A stretch of 64,000 bases of DNA, taken from positions 62,001 to 126,000 of the forward strand of contig JAQSEB010000009.1 in NCBI GenBank assembly GCA_030063045.1. The letters are read 5' to 3'. Position 1 is the first letter of the stretch; every line of letters begins with the position of its first letter. The notes beneath the pieces were generated by a model, which saw only the letters and a list, made by a program, of their open reading frames with translations, was not told the DNA's origin and made no database searches. The stretch comes from Pratylenchus scribneri. Its lineage: Eukaryota; Nematoda; Chromadorea; Rhabditida; Pratylenchidae. Below, one piece after another: positions 1 through 12,900 of this stretch. The position numbers were made by a program, and so were the translations under genes.

Positions 1-785
1 ATAGGCGTTGACAAAATTTTATGGACACGAAAATTTTGATTTTCTGTCGTGGAAAACGATCTATGCCCCATTTGTGGCCCTATATAAACCGAGGATTTTT
101 CCCAAAATTCTCACTTCATTTTGACAATTCCTTTCACTTCTTTCCCAGTTCCCACTTATACTGTCGTGCTTTTTCCATTTTATTTTGATTCGCTAATATT
201 TTTATTCGTCATAAAATTTATGGGTTTTTTCTTGTTGGAAAAGAAGGGGAAAATAGGAATTGCCTTCCTATCCTCACTTATTCCCTAAAGACTCATCTAC
301 CGCAGGGTTCGCAGATTTTTTTTTTAAAAAAAAGTACATTGACCTTAAAAAAAGATTTTGGTGTTAAAAAAGATTTTCATTTTAAGGCTAATATAAATTG
401 ATTAAAATTTTTACTTTTGTTTCTTTATCGTAAATGAACACCAAGGATCATCCAGAACTGAGATCATGTTTTTTTGAGAAGAAATTTTTTTAATTTTTCA
501 AGCCGCAAACAAAAAATTCAAGCCAAAAATGGCCGTGCAACGAAAATTTTTACTATTTTTTCATGATTTTGTGAAAAAAAATACATCTGGGCAACTCTGG
601 TAAAATTCAATGATATTTTTGGTAAATTAATTGACATCGATTTATTATCTAGAATTTATCAGAGATGTTTCAATTTTTTAATCAAAATATCAAATAAATA
701 ATAAACCAATTTTTTTGTGATTTCAAGAATAAAATTCTCCGGTTTTTAAAAATATATAATTCAAAAGCAAATTTTTTCCACAAAG
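1..785. other. Upstream or intronic AT-rich stretch, no coding found
   Basis: No exon could be read here. A TATATAAA box lies at 81-88, and an ATG at 222 opens only 22 codons. The carboxypeptidase exon at 786 begins inside the protein, so its N-terminal exons should lie left of the window or in this stretch. I could not find the usual residues that precede the GGPGCSS motif. The TATA-like box may belong to that gene or be chance. Confidence 0.4.
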
Positions 786-3700
786 ATTTTCTGGTTCAAC
801 GGCGGTCCCGGCTGCTCTTCCATTGATGGACTGTTGAAGGGAATGGGCCCTTATGTGGTCAATAAAGACGGCCAAACATTGCGCCGAAATGAATATTCGT
901 GGAATAAGCACGCCTCAGTGGTCTACATTGAAACTCCCACTGGCGTTGGCTATTCCTATGATGATAATGGAAATAATGAAGGCTATAACGATGACATTGT
1001 AAATAATTTTATTTATATTTAATTAATTAAAAATATATTTTTATTTAAATTTTAAACAAAGACATCAAAATCAAAACAAGAAAAAATTATTATAAAATTT
1101 ATTTATAAAATTAATGATTTTATAAAATTTAACCTTTTCTTAAGCTACGTTTACACAAATGGAGTCAAAAAGCGTTTGCTCTGAGAAGACAGAGGAGTAG
1201 GACTTTTGGGGACCTACAAAAAATTTTTTCCCTTTGACCAAAAAATAATTTTTGTACCAAAAAATAGAGCCGATTTTAAACATTTCTGACGAGTAGAAAA
1301 TTACTAGAATTTTTGGAGCCAACGCGGATCTCCGGCGTTGACCTAGCCGTTAGCCCCAAAAATTCTAGCAATTTTTCTACTTGACAGAAAATTGTCAAAT
1401 TACTATCCGATGCAGTAAAGTCTGCTCTATTTTTTGATATAAAAATTATTTTTTTGGTGAGAGTGAAAAATTTTTTTGTAGGTCCCAAAAATCCTACTCC
1501 TCTTGGAGCGAACGCGTTGGCTCCATTTGTGTAAACGTAGCTTTAAGGTCAAAAATATTTAGCCTCAAAAATGTCAATTTTTCAATATATTAAAAAATGT
1601 TTAAGCCTATATTTAATTTTGAAATTATTTCAGACTGCCAATCTAAACTATGAGGCATTTAAAGAATTCTTTAAACGGCATCCAAGTTTTCAAAAAAATG
1701 AAATTATCATTTCGGGCGAATCATATACCGGAGTTTATGTGCCTTTGTTAACCAAAAAGATTTTGGATGGAATGAATGGAAAAAATAAGTTCATTGTGAA
1801 TTTGAAGGTGAATTTTATTTATTAATATTCTTTTTTTATAATTAACCAAAAAACGTACTGCGACACTTGCGGACCCGACACTTGCGGACGAAATGGTCTG
1901 TTGCCTAAGGTTGTAAAGTTGGAGTGACATAATATTTTGGATATTATTAGGCTTAAAATTAGCTACAAAAGGATATCAAAAGGTTTGGCAAATTTAAAGT
2001 ATTCACCGAGTTATGGCCAAAAAACCGTTGATTTAATTAAAAATGCGATTTTGATGGTTTTTTGGCCATAACTCGGTGAATACTTTAAATTTGCCAAACC
2101 TTTTGATGCATTTTTGTAGCTAATTTTATGCTTAATAATATCCTAAATATTATGTCACTCCAACTTTACCACCTTCGGCAACAGACCATTTCGTCTGCAA
2201 GTGTCGGCCAACCATTAAAAAATTTATCTTACATAATTAAAAAATTAAAAAAAATAAATATTATTCATCAATATTATTATAATTGATTTTATTTTAATAT
2301 ATTTTTATAAAAAATATTAATAAATAGAAAAATTAATTATATGTTCTCTTTTAAGGGTATGATGATTGGCAATGGCTATATGGACGTCAAAATGAATTAT
2401 GATACAATGGTACAATTTGGCTATTATCATGGCATTGTAGATGAAAGACAATGGCATGAAATTCGAGTTAATTGTTGCAATGGAAATTTTGGTAAAAAAA
2501 AAAATAAAAATTAATTTATATAAATAATTTTTAATAATTATTATTAAAAAATATTAAATTGTATTTGTTCCCTATTTCTATAGACACTTGCCAATTGCAT
2601 GCACTTCAAGGGGAATGTAAGAAAAAGGTAAATTTATTATTAGGGACGGATTTTTATGAAATTGCATATTTTGTATGCGCATATGCAGACAATTGGGGAG
2701 TGCGTAGAAAGTGTTTTTAGGTTCAAATAAGTCTTATTAAACCAGTTTCAGATGCATAATTTTGCATATTTTGGATATTTCATGCATATTTACATTTGTT
2801 GGCATATTTTGGCATTTTCATGCATTATATGGTGTATATTTTTCCAAAATTCGAGAATTTTTTACCAATTTTTAATGAAAATTTTGAAATTTTTAGAAAA
2901 TTTTTTTTTGTCTTCTTTTAATTTTTGGAAAAAATTTACACTAAGTTAGAATAGTATTTTCGGGAAAATTACTTTATTTTGACTAAAATATGCAAAAAAA
3001 TGGAAAAAATTATTCCTAAAATTGATGGCTGCCCCTATAAAATGAGTCAAAAATCCGACATTTTTTCAGCAGCACAAAATTTTTGGAAATTTGTAATTTT
3101 TGAAATTTTAAGCAAGGGAATGATCATTTTTGATTTTAAAATTTTTTTTATCATTTTTAACTTCTAATATCCAAAAATCTATTTAATTTTATTGGAATTT
3201 TTTGGCATATTTGCTGCATATTTTGGCCATTTTTGGTGCATAAAAATCTACGCCCTATTATACACATTTTTAATTTCTTAAATATAATTTAGGTTGATGA
3301 AATTTACAATTTCATCTGGTCTGGTAACAAAGATGGACCAACAAAAAAAATTGAAAAGCGCTTGAATCGTTATGATTTGTATCGTGATTGTGGTGAGAAT
3401 TATATAATTTAATTAATATAAATAAAATCGAGAAAATTGAAAAGTTTGAAAAAATGACGATGAACATAAAAATATAATATTATTAAATTTTCTTATAAAA
3501 AAATTTAAAAATAATTTTATTATTTTTTAATTAATAAAATATTAAAACAAAATAATTAAAAAAAACTTTTCATATTTTTTTCAGTTCTTGATCCAAAACT
3601 ATCAGCAAAAGTTGAAGTGATGGAGCACACATTCTTGCCTAAGAATATGTGGGAAAAATTTATTAAATTATTTAAAAAAGGCAAAAAAGTGGATCATGCT

Positions 3701-5554
3701 GTTGATGCGAATAATAATAATGTGAATGCAAATGAAACAAATATGAAGGTAAATAGTTTTTTCTGCTTATAAAAATTGAATTATTTCTCTTTTTTTTATT
3801 TTCACTTAATTAATTAAACAAAAAGCTTAATTCTTCCTCTAATTGGGCTGAATTTAGCCTCTAATTTGACTATTTTTGTTTTTCCTTGTAAAACTTTTTT
3901 ATGATTAGGGCTAGGGTTAATGGCTTGGCCATAAATTTGTTGAATTATGGCCATGTTAGTACCACCTTTCCCCGCCCCTAATTTGTTCAATATAAGGGAA
4001 TTCATTCTCTCCAATCGGAGTCTCCCCTCCCATCATTCCATCACTTTGGGTGGGTCGAGATCGACCCGCTCGTCCTTTCCACCTTCCCTCGTCTAATATT
4101 GTGAATAACAACTGGATAAAATGAAAGAAAAACCCCTGTAAAAATGGCACTGAAGAAAGAACACGAGAGGGCCACTGGGACCCTTCGGGAGCCCGGTGAA
4201 GGTCCTTGGGAACTGGCCATTCCCGAAAACATCCCCAAAACAACTCTTTATTGAAAGGCCATTTTGTGATAATGTGTTTTTTGGCCATAACTCAGTGGCC
4301 AATAGGCGAATTTAAATGATCTAAACTGAATTTAATAGCCTTTTTGTGAGCAATCGAATGGTATATTATACTTTTTGGAAGACAAAAATTTGACCAATTA
4401 TGGCCAAAAAACCATTTTTCGCAAAATTAGAGGCTAAATTCAGCCAAATTAAAGGAAGAATTTCCGTAATTAATTAATTAATTAATATAAATAAAATTTA
4501 CTAATAATTTTAAAATATATTAAATTTTCAGCTTGATCCACCGATGCTCGTTTGCATGAATGGTATTTGTTTTTTAATAATTATAATTAATCGAATTTAA
4601 TGAATTTTATTTAGACTGGGATGCGATCACCTATATGAACAAAAAAGAAGGTAAACTTTTTACATTTTTTTGTAATAAAAAAATAGAAAAAGAAATATGA
4701 ATTTAATATTCACATAAAATTTATTATAATTTAAAAAAATTTCTTTATAATTTTAGTGCGAAAAGCATTGAATATTCCCGAAAATTTGACCAATTGGGAA
4801 ATGTGTTCTTCGCGACGAAATCAAGATGAATTTTATAGAACTCAACCAGAATATCGTAAGCTATTTTTATTATAGAATATTTTTAATTTGAAAATTTTCT
4901 CGGAAATTTATTAAAAAAATAAATTCAATTATTTAGAAATAATATTAAATATTTTTAAAAATAAAAATTTTTTTATAAATTTATTTTAAAACCATTTTCA
5001 GAGGATATGTTCGGTGTAGTAAATGAAATTTTGGCGAAAAAAGTGGCAACATTATTCTACTATGGTGACACGGATATGGTCTGCAATTTTATGATGGGAC
5101 AAAAATTCACGGAAAAACTTGGAAAAGAGGCAAAAATGAATATTAGCCAATATTTTTATATTTTATAGAATTTTAGATGAAAGTAGAGCCCAAAAAACCC
5201 TGGTTTATTGGAAATCAAATTGGCGGTTTTGAAACTGAATATGACGGAGGGCATTTGACATTTATGACTGGTTACTAATATTATTTAAATTACTTTTATA
5301 ATTTTTTTTTCAATTTTCAGTGAAAGGAGTTGGACATATGGTAAATAATATTTTTTTTAAGAATATTAAATAATATTTTTTTAAGAATAATAATTTATAA
5401 TTTCCCATATTTAATTGGGATCAAAATACTAAAATATAAAAAAATATTTTAAATTAATTAATTAAACAAAAAGGTACTGGAATGGAGTCCTGCCCAGGCT
5501 GAACAAGTCTTCCTCAAATTTTTGCAAATTCTTGGCAAGAAACCAAAAGTATAA
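786..5554 (+). CDS. Serine carboxypeptidase (peptidase S10), 5' partial
   Basis: Serine exopeptidase of the S10 family, removing C-terminal residues, usually lysosomal or secreted. Thirteen exons read by splice sites: 786-998, 1634-1807, 2356-2491, 2584-2627, 3293-3392, 3585-3748, 4532-4562, 4615-4650, 4757-4855, 5002-5129, 5177-5270, 5321-5340, 5474-5554, total 1320 nt (439 codons plus TAA). Seen: [10 protein letters not shown] oxyanion region, catalytic Ser in [10 protein letters not shown], catalytic Asp in [11 protein letters not shown], catalytic His in VKGVGHM. The triad is complete, so the enzyme should be active. Roughly 50 N-terminal residues plus any signal peptide are missing from the model. 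The join 5129/5177 needs a GC donor. Introns hold three foldback elements. Family assignment is certain; cellular location is inferred. Confidence 0.93.
1140..1545. repeat. Foldback element in carboxypeptidase intron 1
   Basis: Long inverted repeat. The outer ends are AAGCTACGTTTACACAAATG and its reverse complement near 1522-1543, and the arms continue inward through a CCTACAAAAAATTTTTT-type block. It has no coding capacity, so it is a MITE-like non-autonomous element. Confidence 0.8.
1856..2216. repeat. Foldback element, GACACTTGCGGAC family, copy 1
   Basis: Inverted repeat in carboxypeptidase intron 2. The left end carries GACACTTGCGGAC twice, the right end TCTGCAAGTGTCGG, and the arms extend to a central hairpin around 2040 (ATGGCCAAAAAACCG against GGTTTTTTGGCCAT). 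The same family occurs at 23105-23490 and 47980-48353. Confidence 0.85.
2628..3292. other. Carboxypeptidase intron with GCATATTTTGG-like short repeats
   Basis: The intron between the exons ending 2627 and starting 3293 has scattered copies of GCATATTTTGG-like words at both ends (2664-2830 and 3200-3245). No coding sequence was found. The two ends are partly inverted relative to each other. Confidence 0.4.
3826..4475. repeat. Foldback element with GC-richer spacer
   Basis: Arms near 3829-3880 and 4420-4471 are reverse complements (TAATTCTTCCTCTAATTGGG against CAAATTAAAGGAAGAATT). The spacer 3956-4260 is clearly richer in G and C than its surroundings and contains long but unrecognised minus-strand reading frames. 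It lies inside a carboxypeptidase intron. Confidence 0.75.
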
Positions 5555-7235
5555 ATTTGGGCCTGCATTGTGAATTGTGATTATTCTACAAAAAAATGAT
5601 GAAGAATGGATATGATAAATTATTTGTGATTTTATTGAATTTTAATGTGCTGATCTTTTGAGGGCATTTATTTTACTAATTTTGAGTAAATTTTGTTAAA
5701 CAAACAAAATTTAAATTAACTAATCATCGGTACCAAGTTTATTTCGGGACGAGAGTGGGCATAGGCTCTCACCCCGTGCCTTCGCCGGAACCTAAGTCCC
5801 AGTGGCCCAAAGAAGGGGATTGGGATAAGTTAGGCTAGACTTTATTTAATATATTTATCTGTTGTGCGCAAAAATGGTGTTACAGAACGTCGTTAAAGGA
5901 CTGTTCACAATGAGAGTGTGAGTCAGACCAGGCTTTTTTATTTTGTAATTTATGGGAATTTGAATTCATTTCCATTCTTTTTTATTGCTTAAATAAAATA
6001 AATATTCATTAAATTTTCTTAAATATTTCAATGGTGGTCCGAAAATTCGGTAGTGATTTCTTTTAAAAAAATATGTATTTAGGGCACTCGATGATGGGGA
6101 ATCCAAAAATCGTATTAGTTTTTTTAATAAATTATTTTTTAAACTGTTTTCGATATATAAACTGGTTGTATGAACTTAAGTATTTTAGGCCATATTATAT
6201 ATCATGTCATTCGATGCGGCACGATGAGCTGAATAAGAATCTGTCATCGATTTCGCATAATACTTAAAAATAAAAAAGTTATGAACATTTTAGTCATGAA
6301 GTATCTACTTTATGCAAATTTAAGATCATGACTTTTTTTATTTTTAAATATTATGCATGATCGATGACAGATTCTTATTCAGCTCATAGTGCCGCGTCGA
6401 TTGGTATATAATATGACCCAAAATACTAAAATTCAAATTTTTTCAAACCGGTTTGTATACCGAAAACGGTTTAAAAAATAATATTATTAAAAAACTAATA
6501 CGATATTTGGATTCCCCATCATCGAATGCTCTTAAATACATTTTTTCATAAAAAATCACTGCCGAATTATCAAGGAACCATTTCAATTTCATATTTCTAA
6601 AAAGACATTGAAAATTAAATGAATCTGTTAAAATTATTATAGACAATTTAATTGTTTGTTCACATTTTATTTGATTCTTTTAAATGACGCATACTTAGTA
6701 GTTTTAAGTAAAAAAAATTTTATTCATTGAATTTTATATACGAAAATATCCCAATTATAAATGTCTATACGAATATCCCAATTAAACTAAATGTCTATAC
6801 GAATATTCCAATTAAACTAAATGGCATCATCAATCATCATTGCAATAATTGACGCAAATTGAATGCCAAAAATAAATATTACTTGCCCATATTTATTGCA
6901 ATAATTTGTACTAAATTCCGGCTGTTCAAATTCAAATTGAATGGAGGGTGTCAATCTACGAATGTAGGACGATGATTTCAAATTTCGCATCATTATTATT
7001 TACTTATTTCAAATGGAATTGAGACTAAAAAATAAATGAACCAAAAATGATTTCATAGAATTTTGTGACTTTATAAGGGATAGAAATTTGTATAAATTTT
7101 GAGTGAAAATCACAGTACAAATTCATAAAACAATTTTTAAATTAATTTCAAATATCAAAAATAAAAATAAAATTTAATATTTTTAATAAATTATTCATTA
7201 TTAATCAAAAATTTAGAAAAAATAAAATAAGAAAA
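5555..7235. other. Intergenic region with GC-richer island and foldback element
   Basis: The 3' end of the carboxypeptidase gene is followed by a GC-richer, unrecognised segment at about 5728-5935. Next comes a foldback element (listed separately). Around 6758-6822 there are short direct repeats of the word ATGTCTATACGAATATCCC. No coding exon was seen. Confidence 0.5.
6038..6572. repeat. Foldback element with CGATGATGGGGAATCC arms
   Basis: Outer arms AATTCGGTAGTGATTTCTT (left) and AAAAATCACTGCCGAATT (right). Inner arms GATGATGGGGAATCCAAA and TTTGGATTCCCCATCATC. The centre carries a CATTCGATGCGGCACGATGAGC motif, a variant of the core found in other foldbacks of this window. Confidence 0.85.
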
Positions 7236-8686
7236 ATGCTATTTGAAATTTCTATATTTATTTTCTTTTCCGCCATTATTTCTTCATTATATTCCTATGA
7301 GCTTAAGGCTGTGAAATTCGAAGGCACTTGTCAACTCTGGTTCAACAATGATCAAGGCTGGAATTCGTAAGTTTTAAAGGAAAATATTTAAAATGAAAAA
7401 AAAGAATTTTAATTTTGAAATATAATTTTATAAATAATTATGCTTTAATAATTTATTTAAAAAAATAAATAAAAGATTTTTACATATTTTTTAAATTAAA
7501 TTAATCAAATTTAGAAAAATATAATTGGATGGTATTTAATTTTGTGAAAAATCATTGAAAATTGCGAAAAGCTTATAGCGATTTAATGGTTTGTCCTAAA
7601 CTCCAAACCTTATACCCATTGGATAGAGCTCGTCAAGGGACGCGTCGATTGGTATATATTTTGTTGTGGTTTGATCAAAAATTATGGGTTTTAAATCACT
7701 TAAACCATTTTATGGGTTTTGGTTCAAAACCAATTAAACCATTAAAAATTATATACCATTCGACGCGTCTTGACGAGCTCTATCCAATTGTATATGGTTT
7801 GTGAATTTTGGGCGAACCAATAAACCGTTATAAACTTTTTGCAATTTTCAATATTTTTTTGGCAATTTTAAATATTTTTTTAATCAAAGAAGAAATTTTT
7901 TCAAGATTATTACAAAATAAAAAAAATGGAAATTTTTCAGTCAACGCATTCAATTATTTTTCTTCTATGATCCAGCTCCATTCTTGATTGCTCGAAATTG
8001 GCAGACTCAACGAAAATTTGTGTTCATCCATCCCGAAAATAAGCAACTGTTCCAGTTGAGTCAGGAATCCATTAATAGGGTGAAAAAAAATATTAAATAT
8101 TTTTTTAATTTTAAATATTTTGCTCTAGGCTAAAAGACGATGCAATTTGGAGGAATCAGCGATGGAAATGCCATTGGCCAATCAAACAATTTACAGTACA
8201 AATGGGTACTATGGAAATAGTTGGCGCCGCTGGGATAGCTATTATCGGACTAATAGACAGCAAGAAACATTTGATGAAAATGATTTTGGCCAAAATACGG
8301 GTGTTGCACGCTTTTTGAATCCAAATGGCACTTCGGATGGACAATTTTATCAGGTTGATTTTATGGAATTTTAGAGTATTTATCTGTAGAATTGATTTTA
8401 ATAATCACATTTTTTAGAGTATTTATTTTGTTTGATGAAAATGGGAAAATTGAAGTGAACAGCGGCAATAAAATAAATATTTCTGCTGGGGGTGGAAAAG
8501 GCAAATTCAATTTTGATGAAAACAATAGCATTTCAATTTCCGGAGCAAATTGGAAGAAAGGTAAAATGGTTTATAAATTAAAAATATAATTAATTTTATT
8601 GGATATGAAAATAAATTTAAGGTGGAAGACGACCAAATATTAGTATGAATCGGCAAACGAACATTAAAATGAAGAGAAGAAAATAA
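7236..8686 (+). CDS. Unknown secreted protein, one junction out of frame
   Basis: Not recognised. The ATG at 7236 begins a clear signal peptide (MLFEISIFIFFSAIISSLYS), followed by YELKAVKFEGTC. Exons read: 7236-7366, 7941-8079, 8129-8353, about 8419-8560, 8622-8686 (TAA). The mature part is polar, has a WRRWDSYYRTNRQQ stretch and N-glycosylation sequons, then a Gly-rich GGGKGKFNFDENN segment and a basic tail ending KMKRRK. Exon 3 (phase 0) does not join exon 4 in frame at the visible AG: one extra A separates the acceptor from the needed GTA codon. This could be an assembly error, an unusual acceptor or a mutation. Exact function unknown; extracellular by its signal peptide. Confidence 0.65.
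7551..7858. repeat. Foldback element, GACGCGTCGA core family
   Basis: Inverted repeat inside intron 1 of the unknown secreted gene. Arms contain GAGCTCGTCAAGGGACGCG and CGCGTCTTGACGAGCTC. Same core family as 9462-9685, 15893-16190, 48770-48985, 52555-52950 and 58600-59003. Confidence 0.8.
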
Positions 8687-8982
8687 AAGAAAAGATTAAC
8701 AAATTTTTTCAAAATAAATTCCTCTGTTTTTATAATTTTATCAATTTTATTCAAATTTAAAAATTAAATTTGTAATTTTCTCTATTATTTTCAATAAATT
8801 TTCCAACTCATACATTATTATTTTTTTTAAAATTCTATTTTAATAATGATTAAGATTCTATATAAATTCAAAGTTGAAAAATTTTTAGCTTTGAAAAAAT
8901 CAAAAATATGTGCAATTGAGATAAAGATTCAGATTCAAGACTCCAATAAAAATTAAATAAATGAAAATAAATTATAATATGC

Positions 8983-9357
8983 GGTAAATATTTGAAATTG
9001 GTAAATTCCGGAATTTACCAGGCGGATGGGCCAGTAAATTTTGGAAATCTCGTCTTCTAAGCGTCGTACAGACTCGAGTGTAGGCTCATTCGACTCGGTA
9101 TGATCGATATAGTCTATGAAATTTCAATTACAGACCGGTTTAGGGGCTAGGGTTAGGGTTAGGGTAGGGGCGGCATGGGTTTTAGGGGCTAAGGGCTAGG
9201 GGTTTGAAATTGAAATTTCATATACTAAATCGACCATGCCGAGTCGAATGAGCCTACTCTCGAACCTGTACGATGCCTAGAAGACGAGATTTCCAAAATT
9301 TACTGGCCCATCCGCCTGGTAAATTCCGGAATTTACCAATTTCAAATATTTACCGAA
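8983..9357. repeat. Foldback element with TTAGGG-like centre
   Basis: Arms of about 130 bp: left begins GGTAAATATTTGAAATTGG and includes GCGGATGGGCCAGTAAATT; the right arm is its complement, ending CAATTTCAAATATTTACC. The centre at 9140-9215 is G-rich, with GGGCTAGGGTTAGGGTTAGG. Confidence 0.9.
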
Positions 9358-9461
9358 CAACATATAAATAAAATTTTTAAAATAATTATAATTAAAATTT
9401 TCAATAAAAATTTTACACATTGGCGCATTTTGAAATAGAACATTTATAATTTATATTTATA

Positions 9462-9685
9462 ATCTAATAAATCAGAAACCGGTTTTAGACCCTACACACC
9501 TTATATCTTTGTAGATCTTATCGAGACGCGTCGAATGGTATATTTCTCATGGTTTATTCTAAATTAAAGGGTATTAAACCTTTTAAACCATTTTTCCAGT
9601 TTTTGGTTTTAAAACTCTTTGAGATCTATAAAATAGTATAAAGGATTGCCGGGTCTAAAACCGGTATATGATTTATTAGAATAAA
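9462..9685. repeat. Foldback element, GACGCGTCGA core family
   Basis: Arms TAATAAATCAGAAACCGGTT and its imperfect complement near 9660-9682. The core reads TCGAGACGCGTCGAATGGTA. Its outer arms are shared with the larger element at 52555-52950, so the two are relatives. Confidence 0.8.
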
Positions 9686-9900
9686 TTTAAAATTTATTTT
9701 CAAAACGTCCATAAAAGTCCGATTTTTAAATGCCACCAACCAAAATTTATACGATTTTGATTTAAAAAAATTTATACAAATTTTTTAAAAAAAATAGAGC
9801 CGAAGAAAATAAAGAGACAACATTTTTAAAAAATTTTTGATTTTGGCATTCACAATTTTCAATTTTGCATAACACTTTCCCCGCTCATCCATTTCAATTT

Positions 9901-12900
9901 TCAAATAAGTCCAACAAATGTTGGATACAATTTCAGGAAAAGTCGCTCATCAATGCCCTCTTTGATGGCACTCAACTCGAATGCTTCTTTGGCAAATTTG
10001 CTTTCCTCCGTCATTTTGTTTTGAGCCTTGTAGACTTGGACCAGCAGTTCATGGATGGACGGATGTAGTATATATTTTTGTGGTGTTCCTTCCAGACTGT
10101 CCAAAGCTTCATGCAAAAGTTTTTCAGCTTCCCCAAATTCTCCCTTTTGAAGGTGGATGTAGCCAAGAAGGGAGAGGGGACCATTCAAATGGATTTTGAG
10201 CAATTGGTTATTGCTAATTCGGTTATAATATTTTCGAAGCTCCGCAATCAATTGTTCTAGTTGTTTCTCCATTTGGGTGTTCAATGGTTTGTCAAGAATG
10301 GATGGCCTGATTTTAAGAAAATTAATTAAAATTTGAATAAAATTAAGGGGCAAATATTAATTTGGACAAATCCTGCTAGCTACGGACCATAATATGATTT
10401 TTCGAGTTTTAGCTGCGTCGCCATTTTAAGCTTAATATTTTAAACCATTTTAGGCCTAAATTTTTAGGCCATTTTAGGCTTAAATTTATCGGCCATTTTA
10501 TACTTAAATTTTTGGCCATTTTATACTTAAATTTTTAGGCCATTTTATACTTAAATTTATCTGCCATTTTATACTTAAATTTTGGCCAATTTATACTTAA
10601 ATTTTGGCCATTTTATACTTAAATTTTTGGCCATTTTTGTCTTAAATTTTTCTGCCATTTTAGTCTTAAATTTATCTGCCATTTTATACTTAAATTTTGG
10701 CCAATTTATACTTAAATTTTGGCCATTTTATACTTAAATTTTTGGCCATTTTTGTCTTAAATTTTTCTGCCATTTTAGTCTTAAATTTTCTCCCTAGTAC
10801 AAGACAATTTTAAATCTTATTATAAAATATAAATATTTATTTCAGTACCAAAAGTTCAAATAAATCAAATTATAAGATATGAAAAAATTTTTTAGCATTT
10901 ATTTAGCTTTTTATAAGTTTTTTAAGAATGCTGAGCAAGTTAAACTTTTGAAATCATATTTTTCAGTTTTTAGTTTCGAACACTTAATTTTGGACCCAAA
11001 CCTGCCATTTTATATACCATTCGATGCCTCTCGATGAACAAATTGGTATAAATAAGATTTGTATGCTTTAAAATTGGTTTATGAATATTTGAAGTTAAAA
11101 ACTACTTTTCGGGTAAAAATATATTATTTTTTTTAGTTAAAAAATATTATCATTTTCCCTTTTCCTACCGTATTTGCCAATATTTTTTCAGCAACTCTTC
11201 AATATGTTTCTGCTGGTATGGATTTTTGGCAGCATCCTGTTTACACCAACCACAATCACACTTGATACCATATTTTATGTTCAATTGCTTTTGTCGTTCC
11301 GAAAAGATATCCTCAGGTGCGTGATAAAAAATGGTCAACTCTTGGCCCACATCCATATCCTCAATAGCGTACATGAAGATCACATCGCCACGGAGTAAAA
11401 AGTTTGTATTAGCTATAAAAAATAAAAATTGTTAGAAAAGTGTTGGTACTTGTTAAGTTTGTATCCTCCTCTTTTTGGGTCACCTTGGAAAAGTGAGGAA
11501 AAAGTGAAGGGTCCCCCCTATGGTATTAGGGTTAGGGTTTGGGTTTAGGATAAATTTGAGATGATTTTTACATCATCCTAATCCAATCCCTAACATATCC
11601 CTGAATGACCCCAACCCTAAAACTGATAACCCATAGGGGGGACCAAGCACTTTTCAAAAAGAGGATACAAACTTAACAAGTACCGAAAAGTTTTGGTACT
11701 TTCGAGAGGGAGCAAATTTTTAAGTCGCAAAAATCGCAAAATAGGTAGTAGGTACCTAAATATTTGGATAAAAGTGCAAATAGGTCGCAAAAATGCCAAA
11801 ATAGATCAAATATTAATTCAAAACCGTAAAAAATAAGCATTTAAATTTACACAAACGAAAATAATGACATCAGATTTGCATGAAAATGTATTCACGCACT
11901 TCAAAATAAAAATATTGTATAAAGTTTTTAGAAAAAAAAATAAAAAAATTCTTTAATAAATTTGGAAATTTATTAAAAAATTTTCGCAGAAAATTAATGA
12001 AAAATTGATTTGAAATTTTTTGAAAAATTTTCTAATTTTCTGTACAGAAACTTCAAAATGTGTATTTAAGTCTGAAAGCAGTGCAAAAATTTTTATAAAA
12101 TTTTTGATATAATATAAGTTTTAAAAAAAATTTCTTCAATACTTATTGCATTGCATCAATATTTCTGGATTTATCGTCAAAATAAATCCCCCCGTTAAAA
12201 AAGGTAATCGATAATTTTAATATTACGCAAGCAGGAATGATTGACGAATGATGCCAGAGTGAAGAGACTGCAGGGCCCGTAGCTCGTATTAAGAATACCG
12301 CCTCTGTATTTATTGTCTGTATAATGGTCCATATCGTCATAGTAGAAATTGTTCAGCATAAAACTTCGTTGAATTCGTGCCGTGTCAATGATGCCCTCCG
12401 GCGGAGGATTGCGGTCCGATGAAATTCCATTTCCGGAATAAAGAGAATACAGTTCCACTGCAGTCTATATTTTTGAAAATTTTGTCAATTTCCTTTTGAT
12501 ATGAACTCTTATAGTAAATATTTATATATTGTGTTCTGGATTCCGAAACCGTACAACTGGGCGAAGTCGCAACTGGGCAACTTCGCTTGTATTTATAGCT
12601 CATTAGGACAAAAGTGTTATTGATGATTTATGTTGTCAAATTAAAAAATTGTTGGTTATAGAGAGATAGAAGATTAATTTGGTTTATTCAGAATTAACAC
12701 ATTTTTTACTTAAAAACCATTAAAAAAAGACTATTATTATAAATTTACAAATTTCTCATGGTTTTTTAAGTAAAATTCTGCTAATTTTAAACCAAATCAA
12801 ATAAATCTTATTCTATCGATAGCCGCCTGTGAACTCTTTAATTTGACACCAAAATCATCTAAATCGGTTTCAACCTTTATTACAAGTGACCTCGTCAGTT

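Noticed and set aside
3956..4288. Overlapping minus-strand frames of up to 110 codons
   Set aside because: Several frames are open at once in a GC-richer spacer of a foldback element. No domain recognised and no splice logic.
9140..9215. Interstitial telomere
   Set aside because: The G-rich repeats are short, variable and enclosed by inverted arms of a foldback element, so they are part of the element rather than a true telomere remnant.
12121..12226. Apparent frameshift in the SET domain after NHSCLR
   Set aside because: A GT donor inside that codon run gives NHSCLPN with the next exon, so no frameshift is needed.
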